Origin: Methanosarcinaceae archaeon
GTDB lineage: Archaea > Halobacteriota > Methanosarcinia > Methanosarcinales > Methanosarcinaceae
Length of the DNA stretch: 9,622 nt
Assembly: GCA_030594665.1 (NCBI GenBank)
Contig: JAUVET010000039.1
Location: 1 to 9,622 of the forward strand
Direction: 5' to 3'
Shown here: positions 1 to 5,200 of the stretch, in pieces
Layout: the number at the start of each line of letters is the position of its first letter
Position numbering within the stretch: position 1 is the stretch's first letter
Program-made: the position numbers and the translations under genes
Notes under the pieces: model-generated
Databases searched by the model: none
The model's input: the letters and a program-made list of their open reading frames with translations, nothing else
Told to the model about the DNA's origin: nothing

Positions 1-99
1 GTTGGCTCCACCCATTCCATTACTGGTAATAAGTGTCACAGTAGGGTCACTCCGAATGGAGGGAGTGGCATTTCTGCAATTCAAGATATGACTTTCTTG
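1..99 (-). pseudogene. PKD-domain-like fragment running off the left edge
   Basis: The minus strand is open in one frame from the window edge to a stop at 100-102. Residues encoded by 1-75 read RNATPSIRSDPTVTLITSN followed by GMGGAN, which resembles the last strands of archaeal PKD repeats (consensus of the type NATHTYSxxGTYTVTLxxSN). PKD repeats are beta-sandwich modules of secreted and S-layer proteins. No Met start or Shine-Dalgarno site is visible, and the stop just upstream suggests a decayed copy or the broken edge of a surface-protein gene lying to the left. Only about 25 residues can be judged, so the call rests on a short pattern match made from memory. Confidence 0.3.
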
Positions 100-281
100 T
101 CACAGCGCCGCAGGCGGCATGTTCCACTGCCGCCACCCACCAGCATTCGCAAAAACACGCAGTTCCTACGTCCTGAGCAATCCATGCAAACATAGATGCA
201 CTTAACATCGATTGAATTTTCGATGTGTATGTAAGGACAGCAATGAAGAACAGCGCCGCGCCGCGCGTGTAAATTATGGTG
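100..281. other. Non-coding stretch with two short hairpins
   Basis: I see no credible gene here; the open frames on the minus strand are Cys- and Arg-rich and lack starts. Two perfect 7-bp inverted repeats with 8-nt loops are present: arms 113-119/128-134 (GGCGGCA/TGCCGCC) and arms 205-211/220-226 (ACATCGA/TCGATGT). Neither is followed by a T-run on either strand. A GC-rich CGCCGCGCCGCGCG run lies at about 253-267. Confidence 0.4.
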
Positions 282-316
282 TTTTTTTGACAGGATGAAC
301 TGGATGGACAGGATGC
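282..316. repeat. T7 run followed by three 9-bp repeat units
   Basis: Seven T residues (282-288) are followed by three near-identical 9-mers: ACAGGATGA (290-298), ACTGGATGG (299-307) and ACAGGATGC (308-316). Tracts built on ACAGGATnn are, to my recollection, widespread intergenic repeats in bacterial and archaeal genomes; their function is unknown. A second 9-bp-period repeat next to a T7 run lies at 7644-7670. Confidence 0.6.
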
Positions 317-332
317 GCTCCGCGTTGGTATT

Positions 333-623
333 TTGGTCAATCACATGGGCGGATTGCATATCGATTTGCAACTCTGCGCTCTTTCGAATTGGAAATCACA
401 GATTGTGATGTCCAATGATAATCTAAACTTGAAGTCGCAATTTGCGACCTTAGAAAAATGGGATTCTTTAAGGTCGCGATTTGCGACCATCGAGGGCAGA
501 TGCGGACAGCACAGAAAATATTTGATGGTAATTGATGAGATCCAAAACCGGATTTACACTATTCGCGGTGTTCAGGTTATGCTGGACAGCGATCTGGCCG
601 AATTTGGATATCGCGGTGGTTGA
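333..623 (+). pseudogene. ORF6N-domain (phage antirepressor-like) remnant, order scrambled
   Basis: The frame is open for 96 codons but is not a normal protein. Residues 66-90 (VIDEIQNRIYTIRGVQVMLD then SDLAE) are the typical N-terminal segment of ORF6N proteins, DNA-binding domains of phage and mobile-element antirepressors. Residues 21-64 match the central ORF6N region with its (L/K)SQFAT repeats and HRKYL. In intact family members the QNRIYTIRG segment comes first and the repeats follow about 60 residues later, and the central part should continue into PYAFTEQG. Here the repeats come first, HRKYL is cut short, and the N-terminal segment follows, so two copies or two pieces have recombined. 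The frame ends at a TGA (621-623) just after SDLAE, where LYGV would be expected. No Shine-Dalgarno site is evident at 333. Confidence 0.6.
393..509 (+). repeat. Three tandem 39-bp in-frame repeats
   Basis: Three 13-codon units can be read: KSQIVMSNDNLNL (393-431), KSQFATLEKWDSL (432-470) and RSRFATIEGRCGQ (471-509). The last two share a palindromic core: GTCGCAATTTGCGAC at 434-448 is perfect around its central T, and the equivalent at 472-488 (GGTCGCGATTTGCGACC) has one G/T mismatch. The first unit lacks the palindrome and is more diverged. Confidence 0.7.
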
Positions 624-767
624 GATGCTTACAAGGTTGGAGGGGATGAAAGTAGATGGTTGAGAAATAGGAATGCAGTTGAATATCGGGGCATTTGGGA
701 ACGGATACATAATCCGGATTTTAATTGTGGCGAATTCGCCATAATTAAAAGTCAGGCAGGATTCAAC
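606..767 (+). pseudogene. KilA-N domain remnant
   Basis: Codons 657-767, in frame with the preceding ORF6N remnant but after its stop, read WLRNRNAVEYRGIWERIHNP and then DFNCGEFAIIKSQAGFN. This matches the KilA-N DNA-binding domain of phage/mobile-element proteins (family pattern WLRNRNTxEFLGIWExxHNPDFNYGEFAxIKSQAGLN). Upstream, 606-659 in the +1 frame reads DIAVVEMLTRLEGMKVDG, resembling the expected TDML...KDG segment, so a frameshift separates the two halves. The expected continuation (KISVKEW...TNAIG...GRYGGTYAHKDIAFEF) is absent: similarity stops at 767 and the frame ends at a TGA near 845. This is a truncated, frameshifted relic. Confidence 0.65.
719..750. repeat. 32-bp near-perfect palindrome
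   Basis: The 16-bp arms TTTTAATTGTGGCGAA and TTCGCCATAATTAAAA meet with no spacer at 734/735. Fifteen of 16 pairs match; the exception is G727/T742, a G.U wobble at RNA level. The inner 14 bp (728-741) are perfect. It lies inside the KilA-N remnant over the codons for FNCGEFAIIK. Confidence 0.85.
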
Positions 768-789
768 TGTTCGGAAATTCCGAATAGTT
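765..789. repeat. 25-bp palindrome at the end of KilA-N similarity
   Basis: Arms AACTGTTCGGAA (765-776) and TTCCGAATAGTT (778-789) flank a central A777. Eleven of 12 pairs match; the exception is G769/T785. It begins where recognisable KilA-N coding similarity stops, 14 bp after the 32-bp palindrome. Confidence 0.8.
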
Positions 790-849
790 CAACCGGAAGG
801 ATCAAAGCAAAAAGATGGAACGACTGATTCAATCATTGTCCCGCCATGC

Positions 850-1053
850 TCAACCGCACATGCCTGCAAATTCAAGATACTCTTTTTTTGTCAGGTCGGC
901 GATTAGATTTATTTGGTGTGTCTTATCCGGCGTGGATTTGTTAATTTTAGATGCGGGCATGTGTTCTTTGTCATGCTTCTTGATCCGTGTTAGTTCATCG
1001 GGCGTTTTTATTTTTCTATAGGCTAATATTCTCGTGAAAAAAGCAACTTGAAA
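850..1053 (-). pseudogene. Orphan open frame, unrecognised gene fragment
   Basis: The minus strand is open for 67 codons between an upstream TAA (1054-1056) and the TGA at 850-852. It has protein-like, charged composition: RKIKTPDELTRIKKHDKEHM, then PASKINKSTPDK and INLIADLTKKEYLEFAGMCG. The only Met codons are internal (in KEHMPASK and near the end), and no start with a Shine-Dalgarno site is visible, so it is probably part of a broken gene. The overlapping plus-strand frame (815-1021) is Ser/Cys/Phe-rich and looks like its antisense shadow, although GGAAGGA lies 13 nt before that ATG. I do not recognise the family. Confidence 0.3.
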
Positions 1054-1304
1054 TTATGGTGTTGGGGGAGAGTTTCAGTTATATCTGCACACTTTAAATA
1101 AATCTATATATTATGAATTCTTATTGCTATTTGCTTATTGAAATTTAGGTATAGATACTAAGTTGATGAAATGTAGATTGACGGACAAGATGGAATATTG
1201 TAAGGTTTAGATATATTATACAGGTTTTGGACTTTAAGTCCGGAGTACAGTGACTTTGCGTATTATACAACTTACCAAAGAAAGAGAAAACTGGCGGCAG
1301 AAAT
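1054..1304 (+). promoter_or_regulatory. AT-rich promoter region of the ATPase-methylase-vsr operon
   Basis: This 250-bp gap has no gene. It is strongly A+T-rich with several TATA-like stretches: TTTAAATA (1093-1100), TATATATT (1105-1112) and ATATATTATA (1211-1220). The last is the best placed: a start about 25 nt downstream would fall near 1236-1243, leaving a leader of roughly 60 nt. A palindrome covers that predicted start site. Ribosome-binding sequence before the ATG is weak (GGCGG at 1293-1297). Confidence 0.45.
1229..1241. promoter_or_regulatory. Palindrome at the predicted transcription start
   Basis: GGACTT (1229-1234) and AAGTCC (1236-1241) are perfect inverted 6-mers around T1235, lying 8 bp after the TATA-like ATATATTATA. 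A repressor site overlapping the start is the simplest reading; an mRNA 5' hairpin is the alternative, since T.G wobble pairs could lengthen the stem on both sides. No regulator gene of the restriction controller (C-protein) kind is present in the window. Confidence 0.35.
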
Positions 1305-2960
1305 ATGAATCAAACCCCATTAACAATGCGTTTTGATCCCCACACAATCAAACATCTTGGAGTACGGATGTATTCTACTCTTACTCCTGCATTAGCTGAA
1401 ATCATTTCAAATTCCTATGATGCCGATGCAACAAATGTAATTGTTACATTAATTCAAGAGGGAAGCGTCCCAAAAGAAATAAAAGTTGAAGATGATGGAA
1501 TGGGGTTATCATTCGATGAAATAAATGAAAAATTTCTAGTAATTGGACGCAATCGGCGGGATGATTTAGGTGATGTCCCTTCACCTAAATATGAACGTTA
1601 TTCAACCGGAAAAAAAGGACTCGGCAAACTTGCATTGTTTGGGTTAGCAAAGACCATCACGATTTCAACAATACAGAATGGAAAACTAAATAAATTTATA
1701 TTAGACTGGGACGATTTAATGGCAGCGACAGGAAATTATCAACCTAGAGCGACAATTACAAACAGAAATACTACAAAAGCCAATGGTACGATAATTACGA
1801 TGTCAAGCCTAAAAAGAATAACGCCGTTTGATTCAAAAGGTTTAGCAGACAGTTTATCTCGAATATTCATTTTCGACGAGACATTTAATTTATTGATTGA
1901 ATCACCTTCTGGAGACCGAATATCTATAGATAATAAAAGAAAATACAATTTGATTACAAAACAATTTGAATGGAATCTTGACTCCACTCTTTATGTACCA
2001 CTTGATTCCCCATATTTCGGAAAAATTGAAGGCAATCTCATAACTTCAAAAAAACCATTAACACCATCATCAGGTCTGAGAGGAATTACTCTGTTTTCAA
2101 GAGGAAAACTTGTTAATGCACCTGAATTTTTTTCGAGTAGCACGTCAAGTCACTTTTATCAATATTTGACCGGATGGATAAGTGTAGATTTTATTGATGA
2201 TTTAGAAGATGATGTTATATCAACAAATCGTCAGTCCATAGATTGGGAACACTCGGAAATGGCAAACCTTAGGGAGTTTCTTTCAGGGATAGTATCTCAA
2301 ATTAATATTGATTGGCGACAAAAGCGAAGAGAAATAAAGGATGATGATTTAAAAGAAAAAACAGGAATTGATGCGGAAAAATGGTTGAATACTTTATCGG
2401 GTGATGTAAAGGATAATACTAAACAAATTATCGAATCATTGGGCGGAGAAGATGCTCTTGAAAAATATACTCCTGTCATAAAAGCACTTCATAATATGAT
2501 TCCCGAATATCCATTATTGCATTGGAGACATTTACATCCAGAAGTTAAAATAAAATCAAAGGAATATTATGAAAATGAAGATTATTATACTGCATTTCTT
2601 GAAGCAATGAAAAAATATACTAGTGCAGTAAAATTAAAATCTGGTAGCAGTGTAACTCCTGATTTTAGTTTAATGGGAAACGTTTTTAAGGATTCAGGTG
2701 GCCTTTTAAAGGTCATAGGAGAATATAAAAAAATAGACGGGGGCAATTTTTCGGACGATACACACACAAATGTGCAAAGTGGGCAACAACATTTATCGCA
2801 AGGTATCGTTGCCGGTGGAAGAAATCCTCTTTCCCATGAAGAAATTGATGAATTAAGAATCTCTGGTTTATTCTCTGAAAATGACTGTTTAGATATGCTT
2901 AGTTTATTATCTCATTTATTTAAAAGACTTGATAATTCTACAAAGGAAAATAATGACTAA
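1305..2960 (+). CDS. MORC/MutL-like GHKL ATPase with C-terminal Ymh/HEPN domain
   Basis: The 551-residue protein opens with a GHKL ATPase module of the prokaryotic MORC-like type. The N-box has E32 and N36 (LAEIISNSYDADA), the G1 box is EDDGMG (D63, G65, G67), and the G2 lid is YSTGKKGLGK (99-108). A transducer-like S5 region includes ISTNRQSIDW (305-314), characteristic of MORC/paraMORC proteins. After a charged linker (about 340-400), residues 405-545 resemble the Ymh (TIGR02391) family: HLHPEV at 409-414, LMGNVF at 456-461, and RNPLSH at 506-511, an Rx4H motif as in HEPN RNases. ATP-driven clamp movement on DNA coupled to a nuclease-like domain is inferred. Its stop overlaps the methyltransferase start by 8 bp, so the genes are probably translationally coupled. 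The gene is more A+T-rich than the downstream envelope operon, consistent with horizontal transfer. An alternative start at codon 8 (1326) would not affect the domains. Confidence 0.85.
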   Translation: MNQTPLTMRFDPHTIKHLGVRMYSTLTPALAEIISNSYDADATNVIVTLIQEGSVPKEIKVEDDGMGLSFDEINEKFLVIGRNRRDDLGDVPSPKYERYSTGKKGLGKLALFGLAKTITISTIQNGKLNKFILDWDDLMAATGNYQPRATITNRNTTKANGTIITMSSLKRITPFDSKGLADSLSRIFIFDETFNLLIESPSGDRISIDNKRKYNLITKQFEWNLDSTLYVPLDSPYFGKIEGNLITSKKPLTPSSGLRGITLFSRGKLVNAPEFFSSSTSSHFYQYLTGWISVDFIDDLEDDVISTNRQSIDWEHSEMANLREFLSGIVSQINIDWRQKRREIKDDDLKEKTGIDAEKWLNTLSGDVKDNTKQIIESLGGEDALEKYTPVIKALHNMIPEYPLLHWRHLHPEVKIKSKEYYENEDYYTAFLEAMKKYTSAVKLKSGSSVTPDFSLMGNVFKDSGGLLKVIGEYKKIDGGNFSDDTHTNVQSGQQHLSQGIVAGGRNPLSHEEIDELRISGLFSENDCLDMLSLLSHLFKRLDNSTKENND

Positions 2961-3990
2961 ACAAAATTTCAAAGCTATTGATCTTTTCTCTGGTTGCGGT
3001 GGTCTGACTGAAGGAATGAAAAAAGCCGGGTTTAAAGTGATTGCAGCAGTGGAGATCGATCAATGTGCGGCCGAAACTTATAAAAATAACCACAAGAATG
3101 TGAATTTATTTAAACAGGATGTACGAACTTTGGATCCCGCTATAATTAAAACCATTTTGGGCAAAGAGCCTTTGCATTTATTGGCTGGTTGTCCACCATG
3201 CCAAGGTTTTTCATCCATCCGAAGGTTAAATAAAAATGAACCTGTGGATGATACAAGAAATAATTTGATTTGGGAATATTACAGGTTTGTTGAAGCTCTG
3301 ATGCCCTTAACGCTTATGATGGAAAATGTTCCGAGTTTGGCGGATTATAAACCATTTCAAAATATGGTCGAAAAATTAAAACGTCTGGGGTATTCTAATA
3401 TAAAATATGATAAAATTTGGACTCATGAGTATGGCGTCCCGCAAAGAAGGCGGAGATTGGTTTTGGTGGCTTCGAGAATCGGGGAAATCGATATACCCCA
3501 AGGAAATAAAAAATTCAAAACCGTTCGGGATTGTATAGGCAACATCGAATCCGTTGAATCTACTACGGATTTACTGCACAAAATCTATCCTATACATACT
3601 CCCAAAGTGTATGAAAAAATTTCAAAAATCCCTTTGGATGGTGGAAGTCGAAAAGATTTACCCGCTGAGTATCAATTGAAGTGTCATATGAAAGAAAATG
3701 TTGGGTTTAATGACGTTTATGGAAGATTGAAATGGGATTCATTTTCATCGACTATTACAGGTGGATGTCTGAATCCGTCAAAGGGTAGATTTCTTCATCC
3801 TCAAGAAAACAGATGTATTACGGCAAGAGAGGCGGCGTTATTGCAGACGTTTCCAAAAAAATATAAATTTCCTACAAATATTAACAAAAGCGCCATTGCT
3901 CTTATGATAGGGAATGCTTTACCGCCCGAATTTAGTAGAGTACAGTGCAATAATATTTATAATCACCTGAAGGATAATTTAAATGGTTGA
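2953..3990 (+). CDS. DNA (cytosine-5) methyltransferase
   Basis: This S-adenosylmethionine-dependent enzyme methylates C5 of cytosine in a specific DNA site. In the 345-residue form starting at 2953 the ten-motif order is intact: motif I DLFSGCGGLTEG (10-21), motif IV with catalytic Cys83 in GCPPCQGFSS, motif VI ENV (124-126), motif VIII QRRRRLVLVA (164-173), and motifs IX-X REAALLQTFP (292-301) and GNALPP (320-325). The target-recognition region is about 185-285. I prefer the ATG at 2953 to the upstream in-frame ATG at 2929 because AAAGGA (2943-2948) is well spaced to it and it fits the overlap with the ATPase stop. The 3' end overlaps vsr by 8 bp. In this cassette it would protect self DNA. 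Its target sequence cannot be read from the protein by eye. Confidence 0.97.
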   Translation: MTKQNFKAIDLFSGCGGLTEGMKKAGFKVIAAVEIDQCAAETYKNNHKNVNLFKQDVRTLDPAIIKTILGKEPLHLLAGCPPCQGFSSIRRLNKNEPVDDTRNNLIWEYYRFVEALMPLTLMMENVPSLADYKPFQNMVEKLKRLGYSNIKYDKIWTHEYGVPQRRRRLVLVASRIGEIDIPQGNKKFKTVRDCIGNIESVESTTDLLHKIYPIHTPKVYEKISKIPLDGGSRKDLPAEYQLKCHMKENVGFNDVYGRLKWDSFSSTITGGCLNPSKGRFLHPQENRCITAREAALLQTFPKKYKFPTNINKSAIALMIGNALPPEFSRVQCNNIYNHLKDNLNG

Positions 3991-4399
3991 CAAATTTTCA
4001 AAACAAAAACGTTCCGAAATAATGAGTCATATAAAATCGAAGAATACGAAGCCCGAAATTACCGTGAGGAAAATCATCTATTCGTTAGGTTATCGATATA
4101 GACTGCATCGAAAAGATTTACCAGGTAAACCCGATTTGGCTTTTATCAATAAAAAAAAAGTAATTTTCATAAACGGTTGTTTTTGGCATGGACATTCGGG
4201 CTGTAAAAAATCGGCATTGCCGGATACAAATTATGAATTTTGGAATGATAAAATAAAAAATAATGTTAATAGAGATACATTAAATTATCAACGATTGAAA
4301 GATATGGGTTGGAAATATTTAGTGATTTGGCAATGTGAAATTAAAAATGCTGAACTTGAAAATATTAAATCAAAAATTATACACTTTTTAAACGAATGA
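3983..4399 (+). CDS. vsr: Very short patch repair (Vsr) endonuclease
   Basis: Vsr nicks DNA 5' of the T in T:G mismatches that arise when 5-methylcytosine deaminates, so it usually travels with a cytosine-5 methylase. The 138-residue protein has the family's usual size and fold markers: SKQKRSEIMSHIKSKNTKPE (6-25), LPGKPDLAF (46-54), INGCFWHGHSGC (63-74) and VIWQCE (114-119). E25, D51 and H69 fall at the same positions as the active-site residues of E. coli Vsr, and the zinc ligands are kept (C66, H71, C74, C118). The E. coli residues Thr63 and His64 are Ile and Asn here. The start ATG overlaps the methylase stop by 8 bp; no independent Shine-Dalgarno site is obvious, which supports coupling. 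In a defence cassette it could also act as a nuclease, but repair of the methylase's mutagenic by-product is the default reading. Confidence 0.95.
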   Translation: MVDKFSKQKRSEIMSHIKSKNTKPEITVRKIIYSLGYRYRLHRKDLPGKPDLAFINKKKVIFINGCFWHGHSGCKKSALPDTNYEFWNDKIKNNVNRDTLNYQRLKDMGWKYLVIWQCEIKNAELENIKSKIIHFLNE

Positions 4400-4403
4400 A
4401 GCT

Positions 4404-4424
4404 CCCCACAGCAGAGCTGTGGGG
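4404..4424 (+). repeat. 9-bp hairpin directly after vsr
   Basis: CCCCACAGC (4404-4412) pairs perfectly with GCTGTGGGG (4416-4424) around an AGA loop. It starts 5 nt after the vsr stop and is followed by TATCATCATG, not a T-run, so it is not a classical terminator. It could stabilise or end the operon mRNA. The sequence context (GCTC before, GTATC after) recalls the terminal hairpins of archaeal IS200/IS605-type elements, so a transposon-end relic is possible. A smaller hairpin, CTCAG/CTGAG, lies at 4436-4449. Confidence 0.6.
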
Positions 4425-4476
4425 TATCATCATGTCTCAGGCTACTGAGGGTTGCATTGACCATAGCTTATCCCAA

Positions 4477-4493
4477 CCGCAGCAGAGCTGCGG
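4477..4493 (+). repeat. Second copy of the AGA-loop hairpin, with compensatory change
   Basis: CCGCAGC (4477-4483), loop AGA, GCTGCGG (4487-4493). Aligned to the hairpin at 4404-4424, it keeps loop, stem bottom and trailing GGGGTAT(C/T)AT, while one A-T pair has become G-C (4408/4420 versus 4479/4491). The two copies are offset by 71 nt. On the minus strand it is preceded by a T-rich stretch (about 4517-4499), which could help end the hicBA transcript. Confidence 0.6.
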
Positions 4494-4708
4494 GGTATTA
4501 TAATAAAATAAAAATCCTCATGCACCAAGATGCCCTATGTTTCGAAAACGGCGTCCATTGCAGCATACCTCGCCCCCACAATCACTCATACCGCAACACA
4601 TCCACCACCCCCACATTCATCACCTTCCACACAATCTACATCCCGCCGGCAAGACTTGTAACAATCCCGAACAACTGCCGCACGCATTGCAAAACATTTG
4701 CCCATTAT
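4494..4708. other. Gap beyond hicA; possible decayed small membrane-protein gene
   Basis: No intact gene is visible. In one minus-strand frame, 4583-4703 reads WANVLQCVRQLFGIVTSLAG then GM, a stop, and IVWKVMNVGVVDVLRYE before a TGA. The LRYE-stop ending and the S-L-x-G-G motif match the 48-residue gene at 5201-5347, and the two share the 12-mer CGGTATGAGTGA followed by TGTGGG. With an in-frame TAG and no start, it would be a dead paralogue. The match is short and could be chance. Confidence 0.25.
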
Positions 4709-4894
4709 TTAGGGATGCGGCACTTCTAAGTCCTTGCAGATCTTTTTAGCGAGAGCATCCGCAATTTCGGCATGTCGAGGAACAGTAGATGTCTTCATGT
4801 TCGATGGATTGTAAAATACAGTGTGTTTTCCACCTTCTCGAAGAAATTCACACCCATGCTTCTCAAGATGGTGGAGCAGCTTCCGTCGTTTCAT
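4709..4894 (-). CDS. hicA: HicA-type toxin (mRNA interferase)
   Basis: HicA toxins are small dsRBD-fold ribonucleases that cleave mRNA when not bound by HicB. The 61-residue protein fits the family in length and pattern: start MKRRKLLHHLEKHGCEFLRE, then GGKHTVFYNP with the catalytic His at 24, followed by STVPRHAEI and a C-terminal helix (ALAKKICKDLEV). It is the second gene of the pair: its ATG overlaps the hicB stop by one base (TGATG), so translation is coupled. No key residue is missing, so it should be functional. Confidence 0.92.
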   Translation of the reverse strand: MKRRKLLHHLEKHGCEFLREGGKHTVFYNPSNMKTSTVPRHAEIADALAKKICKDLEVPHP

Positions 4895-5115
4895 CAGACA
4901 GCAACCGTGAGATTTTCTCTAATATATTTTTTGCCTACTAAACTTTTCTCGGCAAGTTCTCTGTTGGAAACAATGATTAATTCGATTGCCTCATGAAGAT
5001 TTTCACGTGCTTCTTCGAGAGTTCTCCCCTGTGTGTTAGCTCCAGGCAATTCTTCTACATATCCGATATACCAATCATCGTCTTTCTCAAATATTGCAGT
5101 AAACGTGCTTTCCAT
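4894..5115 (-). CDS. hicB: HicB-type antitoxin
   Basis: This 73-residue protein is the short HicB form (partial RNase H-like fold, UPF0150 type). The segment FEKDDDWYIGYVEELPGANT, then QGRTLEEARENLHEAIELI, is diagnostic. It binds and neutralises the downstream HicA. There is no C-terminal helix-turn-helix or ribbon DNA-binding domain as in longer HicB proteins; the tail (ELAEKSLVGKKYIRENLTVAV) is short, so autoregulation by this protein alone is not obvious. AAAGGAGAT (5133-5125, minus strand) is a good Shine-Dalgarno site for the ATG at 5115. Gene order is antitoxin first. Confidence 0.93.
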   Translation of the reverse strand: MESTFTAIFEKDDDWYIGYVEELPGANTQGRTLEEARENLHEAIELIIVSNRELAEKSLVGKKYIRENLTVAV

Positions 5116-5170
5116 GATTGTTTTATCTCCTTTAATGATTTATAATGTACTTTCATACAACGTTTACGGG

Positions 5171-5180
5171 TTTTATAAGT
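5171..5180 (-). promoter_or_regulatory. TATA box for hicBA
   Basis: Read on the minus strand, ACTTATAAAA is a good archaeal TATA element. Initiation about 25 nt on would fall near 5150, giving a leader of about 35 nt that contains the Shine-Dalgarno site. A second TATA-like ATTATAAAT (about 5146-5138) lies too close to the ribosome-binding site to be the main promoter. Confidence 0.5.
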
Positions 5181-5200
5181 TTTGCTGTAGTCCCACAACT

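Noticed and set aside
19..30. ATTACTGGTAAT inverted repeat
   Set aside because: Five-bp arms within the PKD-like coding fragment; explained by the codons.
47..371. Two overlapping minus-strand open frames of about 97 codons
   Set aside because: Cys/Ser/Arg-rich, no Shine-Dalgarno site, and they cross the 9-bp repeat tract; not protein-like.
282..520. Possible CRISPR array from spaced repeats
   Set aside because: The repeats are 9-bp tandem units and 39-bp in-frame coding repeats without unique spacers; no cas genes are present.
815..1021. 68-codon plus-strand frame with GGAAGGA upstream
   Set aside because: Composition is Ser/Phe/Cys-rich, as expected for the antisense of the minus-strand frame at 850-1053. 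Kept only as a remark.
1120..1140. Direct repeat CTTATTG at 1120-1126 and 1134-1140
   Set aside because: A 7-mer in very A+T-rich sequence; likely chance.
4457..4749. Plus-strand frames rich in His, Thr and Pro
   Set aside because: No start signals; they overlap the hairpin and the hicA 3' end, and composition is that of non-coding antisense.
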